DNA of 64,000 nucleotides from Pseudomonadota bacterium (GTDB lineage Bacteria > Pseudomonadota > Gammaproteobacteria > Burkholderiales > Thiobacillaceae), in assembly GCA_021820845.1 (NCBI GenBank), contig JAKADC010000007.1:37300-101299 (forward strand), given 5' to 3'. The position numbers were made by a program, and so were the translations under genes. The notes below the pieces were generated by a model. The model saw only the letters and a list, made by a program, of their open reading frames with translations. It was not told the origin of the DNA and made no database searches. This document shows, one piece after another, positions 29,007 to 41,638 of this stretch (positions within the stretch are counted from its first letter, which is position 1; every line of letters begins with the position of its first letter).

Positions 29007-30053
29007 ATGAAAAGAAGGAATCATAACAATCGGCACGTCGAATTGCCGAACTTCTGCCACCTGGGGGTGAACCTGCGCATCGCGGTGACGGTGGAGGCCG
29101 CGCTGGCTGCAGCGGTGCTGGCGCGGGCGGCCGACGCGACGGCATTCCGGGCCGAATTCGTCGCGCTGTCGGCGCTCGCGCAACCGGCCTTGCTGTCGAC
29201 CCTGCTGGCGCTGTGCGCCGCGCAGCGCTGGCTGCGCAGCCGGCCTTACCGGCAGGGGGTCGGATTCACGCTGGCGCTCGGCGTCGCGGTTCCCGTGCTG
29301 GCGTCGCTCTGGCTCGCCCCGCTCGTCGGCGGCCGCGATTCCCACCCGCCGTTCGGCGTCGCGCTTTTTTCCCTGGTTCTGGGCGCAGGCCTGCTCGGCT
29401 ATTTCAACCTGCGGGCCCGCGCGCTGTCTCCCGCCATCACCGAGGCGCGCCTGCAGGCGCTGCAGGCGCGCATCCGCCCGCATTTCCTGTTCAACAGTCT
29501 CAATGCCGTGCTGTCGCTGGTGCGCAGCGACCCGCGTCGCGCCGAGCATGCGCTGGAAAACATGGCGGACCTCTTTCGCGCGCTGATGGGCGACGCCCGC
29601 CAACTGGCGCCGCTGGAAGACGAAATCGCGCTGACGCGCGCGTATCTGGAACTTGAGCAATTGCGTCTGGGAGACCGCTTGCAGGTCGTCTGGCACATCA
29701 ACAAGATGCCCGCGGACGCGCTGATTCCGCCGCTGATCATCCAGCCGCTGGTGGAAAACGCGGTATACCACGGCATCGAGCCGCGGCCGGGCGGGGGCGA
29801 GATCACGCTCAATATCTACCGCAGCGCCGACAACGTCCACGTCGTGGTGCGCAACCCGATCGGGGCCGACGCCGGGCACCACAGGGGCAATCGCATCGCG
29901 CTGGCGAATATCCGCGAACGCCTGCTGCTGCATTTCGACCTCGACGCCCAGCTCAAGTTGGAGCCGCTCGGCACCGTTTATCAGGTGCACATCGTGATTC
30001 CCTATACCCGTGAACGCACCCTGCCCGCCCCTGCGCATCCTCATCGTCGATGA
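29007..30053 (+). CDS. LytS/AlgZ-type sensor histidine kinase
   Basis: 348 residues. Four hydrophobic segments lie between about residues 24 and 135. The His_kinase domain follows with the phosphoacceptor motif [14 protein letters not shown] (His159) and the ATPase motif [17 protein letters not shown]. It pairs with the LytTR regulator that overlaps its last 44 bases, as in AlgZ-AlgR. It begins 15 bases from divergent argH, and argH-algZ-algR is a familiar proteobacterial arrangement; the usual next gene hemC is absent here. Confidence 0.88.
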   Translation: MKRRNHNNRHVELPNFCHLGVNLRIAVTVEAALAAAVLARAADATAFRAEFVALSALAQPALLSTLLALCAAQRWLRSRPYRQGVGFTLALGVAVPVLASLWLAPLVGGRDSHPPFGVALFSLVLGAGLLGYFNLRARALSPAITEARLQALQARIRPHFLFNSLNAVLSLVRSDPRRAEHALENMADLFRALMGDARQLAPLEDEIALTRAYLELEQLRLGDRLQVVWHINKMPADALIPPLIIQPLVENAVYHGIEPRPGGGEITLNIYRSADNVHVVVRNPIGADAGHHRGNRIALANIRERLLLHFDLDAQLKLEPLGTVYQVHIVIPYTRERTLPAPAHPHRR

Positions 30054-30774
30054 CGAGGCGCCCGCGCGCCGCCGCCTGCGCGACGTGCTGGCCGATTGCG
30101 CGGATCAACTGCGGACCGAGGTCGTCGGCGAGGCCGACAACGGGCTGGATGCGCTGGAGCGGGCGCAGCAGCATCCGGTGGACGCGGTCTTGCTCGATAT
30201 CCGGATGCCGGGCATGGACGGCCTCGAGTGCGCCGCGCATCTCAACCGCATGACCTCGCCGCCCGCGATCATTTTCAGCACCGCCTACGACGCCTATGCC
30301 TGCCAGGCCTTCGACCTCAACGCGGTCGACTACCTGGTCAAGCCGGTGCGTGCCGACCGTCTCGTCCGCGCCCTGTCGCGGGCGCATCGCCTGCAGGCGG
30401 CGGCGCTCGATCAGCTGCGCGAGGCGCATCCGAAGGCGCGCACGCATCTGTCGCTCAACGAGAAAGGCAGGATCGTGCTGATCCCGGTGGCGGATATCCT
30501 GTATCTGAAGGCGGAGCTCAAATACGTCACGGTGCGCACCGCGGCACGGGAATTCCTCATCGAGGAATCGCTCACGAATCTCGAAGCCGAATTCGGCGAC
30601 GCCTTCCTGCGAATCCACCGCAACTGCCTCGTCGCACGCCTGCGCGTCCGCGAGATCGGAAAGCTGGCCGGCGACGAAGACGGCCATTTCCTGCGTCTGG
30701 ACGGGCTGGATGAACGCCTCGTCGTCAGCCGGCGCCAGTATTCCGTCCTGCGGGAAATGCTCAGATCGGCCTGA
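30010..30774 (+). CDS. LytTR-family response regulator (AlgR-like)
   Basis: 254 residues from GTG 30010, inside the end of the kinase gene. Receiver domain: acidic pair in [10 protein letters not shown], phosphoacceptor Asp63 in [11 protein letters not shown], Lys in [11 protein letters not shown]. LytTR DNA-binding domain: [20 protein letters not shown] and [12 protein letters not shown]. AlgR-type regulators control type IV pilus, exopolysaccharide and virulence genes; a link to the pilus genes in this window is possible but unproven. Confidence 0.9.
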   Translation: MNAPCPPLRILIVDDEAPARRRLRDVLADCADQLRTEVVGEADNGLDALERAQQHPVDAVLLDIRMPGMDGLECAAHLNRMTSPPAIIFSTAYDAYACQAFDLNAVDYLVKPVRADRLVRALSRAHRLQAAALDQLREAHPKARTHLSLNEKGRIVLIPVADILYLKAELKYVTVRTAAREFLIEESLTNLEAEFGDAFLRIHRNCLVARLRVREIGKLAGDEDGHFLRLDGLDERLVVSRRQYSVLREMLRSA

Positions 30775-30890
30775 CGGGCATCGGGTGCGCCGGTCCGGGC
30801 GGTGCGAAGGCGCACGCTTTCCGCCGGCGTTGTCAGAAAAATAGACGCGCCGAATCAGGCCCTTACGTCGCTCCTACAACTAAAGTTGTA

Positions 30891-31017
30891 TATGCAGCCG
30901 GTGTTCCTCTTCGTAGGATGACCGTGCTTGCCGTTTCCGCGGCAGGCAGAAGTTCTCCGCAATGAGGATCGTGTCTCCTCATCTCTGCCGGGTTCGCAAG
31001 AACCCGGCTCTTTTTTT
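30891..31017 (+). ncRNA. Candidate structured small RNA or leader ending in a strong terminator
   Basis: A run of three hairpins fills the gap before the Nudix gene. First, a 9-bp stem TGCTTGCCG (30925-30933) with CGGCAGGCA (30940-30948), one G-U pair. Second, ATGAGGA (30962-30968) with TCCTCAT (30976-30982). Third, a perfect 9-bp terminator with GCAA loop and T tract. Pyrimidine-rich patches (TTCCTCTTC, GTTCTCC, TCTCCTC) are complementary to Shine-Dalgarno-like sequence. No good sigma-70 promoter is obvious: only TATATG near 30889, after a TACAACTAAAGTTGTA palindrome (30875-30890), so the 5' end is a guess. It could instead be an attenuator leader for the Nudix gene. Confidence 0.5.
30987..31017 (+). 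terminator. Perfect GNRA-loop intrinsic terminator
   Basis: GCCGGGTTC (30987-30995), loop GCAA, GAACCCGGC (31000-31008), then TC and seven Ts. It lies only about 17 bases before the Nudix start codon and more than 200 bases after the LytTR gene, so it ends a transcript that starts within this gap or reads through from the regulator. Confidence 0.9.
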
Positions 31018-31033
31018 CTCCGCGCTCGGTATC

Positions 31034-31600
31034 ATGGCAATCATGACAAGCGACCTGACAGACCTGACCGAAACCGAACTCGCCAGCGAAACGATCTTCA
31101 AGGGGCGGTTGATGCACGTCAAGCGCGACCGCGTGCGCCTGCCCGACGGAAAGGAGTCGACGCGCGAGTACATCGTCCACCCGGGCGCCGTGGTGGTGAT
31201 TCCGGTGTTCGACAACGGAGACCTGCTGCTGGAGCGGCAGCACCGCTATCCCCTGCACCGAGATTTCATCGAACTTCCGGCCGGCAAGATCGACGCCGGC
31301 GAGGACGACCTTACGTGCGCGAAGCGGGAACTGGAGGAGGAGACCGGCTACACCGCGACGGAATGGCGCGAGGTCACCACCATCTATCCCTGCATCGGCT
31401 ATTCGGACGAGCGGCTGGCGTTCTATCTCGCGCGCGGTTTGCAGGACGGCACCCACGGCCGAGACCACGACGAATTTCTCGAGATTCTCAGAGTGCCGTT
31501 CGGCGAGGCGATGGACTGGCTGCGCGGCGGAAGGATCTGCGAGACCAAGACCGTGATCGGCCTGTTCTGGCTCGAGAAGATCCTGCAGCAGGGCTGGTAG
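31034..31600 (+). CDS. Nudix hydrolase, probable ADP-ribose pyrophosphatase
   Basis: 188 residues from the ATG at 31034; a second ATG at 31043 (MTSDLTD) is equally plausible. An N-terminal beta domain (ETIFKGRLMHVKRDRVRLPDG) precedes the Nudix box: GKIDAGEDDLTCAKRELEEETG fits G-x5-E-x7-RE-x2-EE-x-G. RQHRYPLHRDFIELPAGK upstream of the box is typical of ADP-sugar pyrophosphatases (NudF type). These cleave ADP-ribose to AMP and ribose 5-phosphate. The start lies immediately after a strong terminator, so transcription must begin very close or arrive by read-through. Confidence 0.88.
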   Translation: MAIMTSDLTDLTETELASETIFKGRLMHVKRDRVRLPDGKESTREYIVHPGAVVVIPVFDNGDLLLERQHRYPLHRDFIELPAGKIDAGEDDLTCAKRELEEETGYTATEWREVTTIYPCIGYSDERLAFYLARGLQDGTHGRDHDEFLEILRVPFGEAMDWLRGGRICETKTVIGLFWLEKILQQGW

Positions 31601-31631
31601 GCCACCCAGCGGAGCGGACGGCCCCCGCGGA

Positions 31632-35318
<3,687 letters not shown>

Positions 35319-35434
35319 GGCGGGCGGGTAGCGTATTCGATACGGCGAGCTGGGGGATCGCTGCATTATATCGGGTGAGGCCGTGCCGTCCGGCGGTGCT
35401 ATGGTGGAAGCAACGAGTCGAGAGCGCCATTGCC

Positions 35435-35821
35435 ATGAAACATCTGGAACCCGTCGAAGCCCAGGCCTTTTTGCAGTCGCATCCCGAGGCCGTCTTCATC
35501 GACTGCCGTTCGGAAATCGAATACCTCTTCGTCGGCCATCCCGCGGGGGCGATCCACATCGCGTGGCAGGACAGCCCCGACTGGGACGTGAATCCGGATT
35601 TCCTCGGCCATGCGCGCAAGGCCGCGTCGGTCAATCGCCCCGTGGTGTTGATCTGCCGCTCGGGCCGGCGCTCGGCCGACGCCGGCCGTTATCTCGAAAA
35701 ATACGGCTTTCCCGAGGTTTACAACGTCAAGCACGGATTCGAAGGCGACATGGACGAGACGCGCCACCGCAGCACCAGAAACGGCTGGCGCTTCGATGGG
35801 CTGCCGTGGGAACAGACCTGA
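35435..35821 (+). CDS. Rhodanese-like sulfurtransferase
   Basis: 128 residues from the ATG at 35435 ([14 protein letters not shown]); upstream in-frame sequence is not conserved. A single rhodanese domain: [19 protein letters not shown], and active-site loop CRSGRRS with the persulfide Cys near residue 74. A one-domain rhodanese moves sulfane sulfur to thiols or cyanide. It is divergent from metH and converges with the VIT gene nine bases away. Physiological acceptor unknown. Confidence 0.9.
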   Translation: MKHLEPVEAQAFLQSHPEAVFIDCRSEIEYLFVGHPAGAIHIAWQDSPDWDVNPDFLGHARKAASVNRPVVLICRSGRRSADAGRYLEKYGFPEVYNVKHGFEGDMDETRHRSTRNGWRFDGLPWEQT

Positions 35822-35830
35822 CGCGGCCGC

Positions 35831-36862
35831 TCAGCCCAGCGTCACACCCAGCCAGGCGCCGATGAAATAGGTCCCCAGGCCGGCGCCGCCGCCGATGCCC
35901 AGCATGCGCAGGCCCGAGGCGAGTGCCTGGCGGCCGGTGAAGAGGCTCATGCTGGCGCCGACCGCGAAGAGACTCAGCGCCGTCAGTCCGACCGAGACGG
36001 CGAGGGCATGGCCGAAGCCGAGCAGGAACGGCAGCAGCGGGACGGCCGCGCCGCCCGTGAAGGCGGCGAACGACGAGAGCGCCGCCACCCACGGCGAGCC
36101 GAGTTCGGCGGGATTCAATCCGAGCTCCTCGCGCGCCAGCGTGTCGAGCGCGCGGTCGGGATCCTCCATCAGCGTGTCGGCGAGCTTGCGCGCGGCGCCC
36201 GGGTCCATGCCCTTGGCGGTGTAGATCAGCGCCAGCTCGGCGGCTTCTTCCTGCGGATATTGCGCCAGTTCATCGCGTTCGAGGCCGATCTGGTATTCGA
36301 ACATCTCGCGCTGCGAGCGCACCGACACGTATTCCCCCGACGCCATCGAGAACGCGCCCGCCAGCAGCCCGGCCACGCCGGTCAGCACGATGATCGAGGG
36401 CTCGGGCGCCGCGCCGGCTACGCCATAGATTAGGGCAGCGTTCGACACCAGGCCGTCGTTGACGCCGAACACGCCCGCACGCAGGGCATTCCCGGCCGCA
36501 CCGTTCTGGTGGCGCTTGCCGATGTCGTCGCGCCGGACCGGCATCGGATGCGGGGGATCGTGCTCGTAGAGCACCATGCCGCGCACCTTCATCGCCGCCA
36601 GCACGCCGCGCATGGTGCGCGGCTTCAGCCAGCGGGTGAGCCGGGCCACGATGCGGGCGCGCAGATCAGGGCGGAATGCGCCCGGCGGCGCACCGCCGTC
36701 GCGCGTGATCGCGGCCAGCCAGATCGCCGCCTGGTCGTCGGCGGCGCGGGCGAGTTCGTCGAACAGCGCTGCGCGCGGCGTGCCGCGCTCGCATTCGGCA
36801 ACGACCCGGTAGAGCCAGGCCGACTGCTTTTCTTCCTGCCAGGATTCGTAGGGATTGCTCAT
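35831..36862 (-). CDS. VIT/CCC1-family metal transporter with N-terminal helical domain
   Basis: 343 residues from the ATG at 36862, overlapping the comM stop. The N-terminal region of about 105 residues (SWQEEKQSAWLYRVVAECE) resembles the ferritin/rubrerythrin-like domain of erythrin-VIT proteins, but it is short and holds few of the Glu/His pairs expected of a di-iron site. The membrane part has the CCC1 signature GVFGVNDGLVSNAALIYGVAGA and MASGEYVSVRSQREM, and five helices in all. CCC1 proteins export or store Fe2+/Mn2+; the direction and metal here are inferred. Confidence 0.85.
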   Translation of the reverse strand: MSNPYESWQEEKQSAWLYRVVAECERGTPRAALFDELARAADDQAAIWLAAITRDGGAPPGAFRPDLRARIVARLTRWLKPRTMRGVLAAMKVRGMVLYEHDPPHPMPVRRDDIGKRHQNGAAGNALRAGVFGVNDGLVSNAALIYGVAGAAPEPSIIVLTGVAGLLAGAFSMASGEYVSVRSQREMFEYQIGLERDELAQYPQEEAAELALIYTAKGMDPGAARKLADTLMEDPDRALDTLAREELGLNPAELGSPWVAALSSFAAFTGGAAVPLLPFLLGFGHALAVSVGLTALSLFAVGASMSLFTGRQALASGLRMLGIGGGAGLGTYFIGAWLGVTLG

Positions 36863-38349
36863 GCGGGTGGTCGTCGGTATTGAATGGCTTCGGCAAGGTG
36901 CGCCGGCAGGATTGCGTCGCTCCCGGCGAGGTCGGCCACGCTGCGTGCGAGCCTGAGGATGCGGTGGTAGGCGCGCGCCGACAGGTTCAGGCGTGCGATC
37001 GCCTGCTTGAGCAGGGCTTCCCCGGCGTCGTCGAGACGGCAGAAGCGTTCGATGTCCTGCGTGCCGAGCGCGCCGTTGGGTTTGCCCTGGCGCTCCATCT
37101 GGCGCGCACGCGCCGCCTGCACGCGGCCGCGGATCGCTGCGCTCGCTTCGCCGGCGCCGGCCTGCATCAGTTCGTCCTCGGTCAATGCCGGCACGCCGAT
37201 CTGGATGTCGATGCGATCGAGCAGCGGTCCGGAGATGCGCCCGCGGTAGCGCGCGATCTGATCGGGCGTGTCGCGGCAGGGCTGGGTCGGATGGCCGAGA
37301 TAGCCGCAGGGGCAGGGATTCATCGCGGCGACCAGCTGGAATTGCGCCGGGAAATCGGCCTGCCGCGCCGCGCGCGAAATCGTGATGCGCCCGGTTTCCA
37401 GCGGCTCGCGCAGCACTTCCAGCACCTGCCGCGAAAACTCCGGCAGCTCGTCGAGAAACAGCACGCCGTGATGCGCCAGCGAGATTTCCCCGGGGCGCGG
37501 ATTGCCGCCGCCGCCCACGAGCGCCACCGCGGAGGCGGTGTGGTGCGGCGCGCGGAAGGGGCGCCGCCGCCAGTGTTCCTGGCGGAATCCGCCGTTGAGC
37601 GACGCGACCGCGGCCGCTTCCAGCGCCTCGGTCTCGTCCATCGCGGGCAGGATGCCCGGAAAGCGCGCGGCGAGCATCGACTTCCCGGTGCCGGGCGGTC
37701 CCGCCATCAGCACCGAATGGCCGCCGGCGGCGGCGACCTCGAGCGCGCGCCGGGCGGCAGCCTGGCCCTTGACGTCGGCAAAGTCGGGGTAGGCGGGCCC
37801 GGCGGATGCGGTGTCCGCGTCGGCCGCCGCAAGCGTCGTCTGGCCCGCGAGCCAGGCGCACACCTCGAGCAGGCTCGTCGCGGCGAGCGTCTCGACGCCG
37901 CGGGCGAGCGCCGCCTCGCTGGCCGACGCCATGGGCAGCACCAGTTGCCTGCCGCTGCTGCGCGTGGCCAGCGCCATCGCAAGGGCGCCGCGCACCGGGC
38001 GCAATTCGCCGGTCAGCGCGAGTTCGCCGGCGAATTCGGCGCGCGCGAGCTTGTCGGCGGGAACCTGCCCGGAAGCGGCGAGAATCGCCAGCGCGATCGG
38101 CAGGTCGAAGCGCCCGGATTCCTTGGGCAGGTCGGCCGGCGCGAGGTTGACCGTAATGCGGCGCGCCGGGAATTCGTAACGCGCGTTCTGGATCGCCGCA
38201 CGCACGCGGTCGCGCGCTTCCTTCACCTCGGTTTCCGGCAGCCCCACGAGGGTGAAGGCCGGCAAGCCGTTGGCGAGATGCGCCTCGACCACCACCTCCG
38301 GTGCGCTCATGCCGGCGAGCGCCCGGCTCTTGACGACGGCGACGGCCAC
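36859..38349 (-). CDS. comM: ComM/YifB-family Mg-chelatase-like AAA+ ATPase
   Basis: 496 residues from GTG 38349. The N-terminal Lon-protease-like fold (VEAHLANGLPAFTLVGLPETEVKEARDRVRAA) precedes an AAA+ core with Walker A GPPGTGKSML, Walker B GVLFLDELPEF, MNPCPCGYLG and the sensor RISGPLLDRIDI. In naturally competent bacteria ComM is a hexameric helicase that promotes branch migration of transformed DNA. Its presence with type IV pili in this window is compatible with competence but does not prove it. Starts five bases after the ubiK stop. Confidence 0.93.
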   Translation of the reverse strand: MAVAVVKSRALAGMSAPEVVVEAHLANGLPAFTLVGLPETEVKEARDRVRAAIQNARYEFPARRITVNLAPADLPKESGRFDLPIALAILAASGQVPADKLARAEFAGELALTGELRPVRGALAMALATRSSGRQLVLPMASASEAALARGVETLAATSLLEVCAWLAGQTTLAAADADTASAGPAYPDFADVKGQAAARRALEVAAAGGHSVLMAGPPGTGKSMLAARFPGILPAMDETEALEAAAVASLNGGFRQEHWRRRPFRAPHHTASAVALVGGGGNPRPGEISLAHHGVLFLDELPEFSRQVLEVLREPLETGRITISRAARQADFPAQFQLVAAMNPCPCGYLGHPTQPCRDTPDQIARYRGRISGPLLDRIDIQIGVPALTEDELMQAGAGEASAAIRGRVQAARARQMERQGKPNGALGTQDIERFCRLDDAGEALLKQAIARLNLSARAYHRILRLARSVADLAGSDAILPAHLAEAIQYRRPPA

Positions 38350-38354
38350 GTTGC

Positions 38355-38618
38355 TTATTCTTCTTCGCGCTGCTGCTTTTCCAGTTCGGCCAACCGTGCT
38401 TCCAGTTGCGCGAGCTTCTCGCGGGTGCGCGCCAGCACCTCGGTCTGCACGTCGAATTCCTCGCGGCTCACCATGTCGAGTTTGCCGAGCATCGACGTCA
38501 CGCCGGCCTTGAGATTCTGTTCGATGTCCTTGGCAGGCGAGTTCTTCAGCGCCTCGCCCAGCTTGCCGACCAGGTCGTTGATGAATGCGGGGGTGGGAAA
38601 TTTAGGATTCGGGTTCAT
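38355..38618 (-). CDS. ubiK: Ubiquinone biosynthesis accessory factor UbiK
   Basis: 87 residues from the ATG at 38618, with GGAGG six bases upstream. N-terminal amphipathic part (NPKFPTPAFINDLVGKLGEAL), conserved middle LDMVSREEFDVQTEVLARTREK, and C-terminal coiled coil (LAQLEARLAELEKQQREEE). UbiK (YqiC/BMFP family) trimerises, binds membranes and works with UbiJ in aerobic ubiquinone synthesis. ubiJ is about 27 kb away in this window. It heads the ubiK-comM-VIT transcript. Confidence 0.93.
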   Translation of the reverse strand: MNPNPKFPTPAFINDLVGKLGEALKNSPAKDIEQNLKAGVTSMLGKLDMVSREEFDVQTEVLARTREKLAQLEARLAELEKQQREEE

Positions 38619-38692
38619 GAGGGCCTCCACTGTTTGCGAGAGTGTAACAAGCACTGCGCGGACGATGGCGCGCGACGCGGCGAAGGCGGGCG

Positions 38693-38738
38693 GCACAAAG
38701 AGTGTGCGCGACGTCCGGATGGCGCACCATACGAGTGC
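38693..38738 (+). promoter_or_regulatory. Two NtrC-type enhancer sites upstream of the ammonium operon
   Basis: Two GCAC-N7-GTGC dyads lie at 38693-38707 and 38724-38738, matching the core of the known NtrC site (TGCAC-N7-GTGCA type). Their centres are 31 bases apart, about three helical turns. They lie roughly 96 and 127 bases upstream of the start predicted from the sigma-54 promoter, the geometry of classical NtrC enhancers. Confidence 0.72.
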
Positions 38739-38800
38739 GAAGCGAGGCGGCCTTGGCCTCGCATCGAGCCCAATGCCTTGTTTTTTAATGATAAAAAACC

Positions 38801-38816
38801 TGGCACGCCTCCTGCT
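38801..38816 (+). promoter_or_regulatory. Sigma-54 promoter of torF-glnK-amtB
   Basis: TGGCACGCCTCCTGCT matches the -24/-12 consensus TGGCAC-N5-TTGCT with one mismatch (C for the first T of TTGC). The invariant GG (38802-38803) and GC (38814-38815) are 10 bases apart as required. Start of transcription is expected near 38826, and the porin ATG is at 38864 with AGGAG upstream. Confidence 0.8.
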
Positions 38817-38863
38817 GAGCGAGAGGTGCGATCCCGCGCCCCTTATATCAACAGGAGAAATTC

Positions 38864-40043
<1,180 letters not shown>

Positions 40044-40054
40044 GGAGCACGAAC

Positions 40055-41560
40055 ATGAAAAAGCTATTTGCTTCGCTGGGCCTGGTGCTGGCCCTGCTGT
40101 CTCCCGGCCTTGTCCTGGCTGATGACGCCCCCGCCGCGCCCGCGGCGCAGGCGACCGAAAGCCAGGCAGCGGCGGCCCCGGCAGCGGCCCCTGCCGCAGC
40201 TGCGCCGGCAACCGCCGCCGCACCGGCGCCTGCACCGACGCCCAACAAGGGCGATACGTCCTGGATGCTGCTGTCGACGGTCCTGGTCATCATGATGTCG
40301 ATTCCCGGACTTGCGCTGTTCTACGGGGGCCTGGTGCGCAGCAAGAACATGCTGTCGGTGCTGATGCAGGTGTTTTCCATCTTCTCGCTCATCGTGGTGC
40401 TGTGGGCGATCTATGGCTATTCGCTGGCCTTCACCGAGGGCAATGCCTTCTTCGGCGGTTTCGACCGGCTGTTGCTGAAGGGGATCTTCAATCCGACCGA
40501 CGGCAGCGTGGCGAATGCGGCGACGTTCAGCAAGGGCGTGGTGATTCCGGAGTTCGCCTTTGTCGCCTTCCAGGCCACCTTCGCGGCCATCACGGTTGCG
40601 CTGGTCGTCGGCTCGTTTGCCGAGCGCATGAAGTTCTCGGCCGTGCTGCTGTTTTCCGCGCTGTGGTTCACCTTCTCCTACATCCCCATGGCGCACATGG
40701 TGTGGTTCTGGACCGGCCCGGACGCGATCAAGGATGCGGCGAGCCTCGCCACGGAAACGGCCAAGGCAGGCTGGCTGTTCCAGAAAGGCGCGCTCGATTT
40801 CGCAGGCGGCACGGTCGTGCACATCAATGCGGCGATCGCGGGCCTGGTCGGTGCGTTCGTGGTGGGCAAGCGCATCGGCTACGGCAAGGAATCGATGACA
40901 CCGCACAGCCTGACCATGACCATGATCGGCGCGTCGCTGCTGTGGGTGGGCTGGTTCGGTTTCAACGCCGGCTCCGCGCTGGAAGCGGGCGGCACGGCTG
41001 CGCTGGCATTCATCAACACGCTGAATGCGACCGCCGCGGCGGCCCTGACCTGGAGCTTTGCCGAATGGCTGCTCAAGGGCAAGCCGTCCATGTTGGGCGC
41101 GGCCTCGGGCGCGGTGGCCGGTCTGGTCGCCATCACGCCGGCCTGCGGCTGGGTGGGCGTGGGCGGCGCACTGGCCATCGGCGCGCTGGCGGGCGTGGTA
41201 TGCCTGTGGGGCGTCACCGGTCTGAAGAAGCTGCTCGGCGCCGACGACGCGCTGGACGTCTTCGGCGTGCACGGCATCGGCGGCATCCTCGGTGCGCTCC
41301 TGACCGGCGTGTTCAACAACTGGAGCCTGGGCGGCACCGGCATCGCCGACTATGTGAACAACACGGTGGTCAACACCGAGATTGCCTCGCAGGTCTGGAT
41401 CCAGGCGCAGGCGGTGCTGACCGCGCTGGTCTGGTCGGGCGTGGTGGCGTTCATCTGCTACAAGCTGGTGGATCTCACGATCGGCCTGCGCGTGCCGGAA
41501 GAGCAGGAGCGCGAAGGGCTGGATACCACCCAGCACGGGGAGCGGGCCTACTCGATGTAA
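40055..41560 (+). CDS. amtB: Ammonium transporter AmtB
   Basis: 501 residues from the ATG at 40055, with GAGGAG ten bases upstream; an ATG at 40040 overlapping glnK lacks this signal. The signal peptide is followed by an unusually long Ala/Pro/Gln-rich stretch (about residues 24-65) before the first of 11 membrane helices. Conserved elements: LALFYGGLVRSKNMLSV, the Phe gate region AFVAFQATFA, pore histidines in VVHINAAIAGL and FGVHGIGGILG. It conducts NH4+/NH3 into the cytoplasm, gated by GlnK. Confidence 0.95.
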   Translation: MKKLFASLGLVLALLSPGLVLADDAPAAPAAQATESQAAAAPAAAPAAAAPATAAAPAPAPTPNKGDTSWMLLSTVLVIMMSIPGLALFYGGLVRSKNMLSVLMQVFSIFSLIVVLWAIYGYSLAFTEGNAFFGGFDRLLLKGIFNPTDGSVANAATFSKGVVIPEFAFVAFQATFAAITVALVVGSFAERMKFSAVLLFSALWFTFSYIPMAHMVWFWTGPDAIKDAASLATETAKAGWLFQKGALDFAGGTVVHINAAIAGLVGAFVVGKRIGYGKESMTPHSLTMTMIGASLLWVGWFGFNAGSALEAGGTAALAFINTLNATAAAALTWSFAEWLLKGKPSMLGAASGAVAGLVAITPACGWVGVGGALAIGALAGVVCLWGVTGLKKLLGADDALDVFGVHGIGGILGALLTGVFNNWSLGGTGIADYVNNTVVNTEIASQVWIQAQAVLTALVWSGVVAFICYKLVDLTIGLRVPEEQEREGLDTTQHGERAYSM

Positions 41561-41586
41561 GCCTTCCCTCCTTCGCAAAGCCTGCG

Positions 41587-41612
41587 GCGCCCTTCGGGGC
41601 GCTTTTTTTTTT
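41587..41612 (+). terminator. UUCG-loop terminator after amtB
   Basis: GCGCCC (41587-41592), tetraloop TTCG, GGGCGC (41597-41602), then ten Ts. It ends the torF-glnK-amtB operon 26 bases after the amtB stop and faces the convergent gene at 41639. Confidence 0.95.
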
Positions 41613-41638
41613 GCCCCGAGCACGACCGCGCGAGCGGC

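Noticed and set aside
30781..30830. GTGCG/CGCAC hairpin after the LytTR gene as its terminator
   Set aside because: The stem is only 5 bp and is followed by GCTTTCC rather than a T run.
35319..35434. Cobalamin riboswitch upstream of metH
   Set aside because: The metH-rhodanese gap is only 116 bases and shows no B12-box-like sequence.
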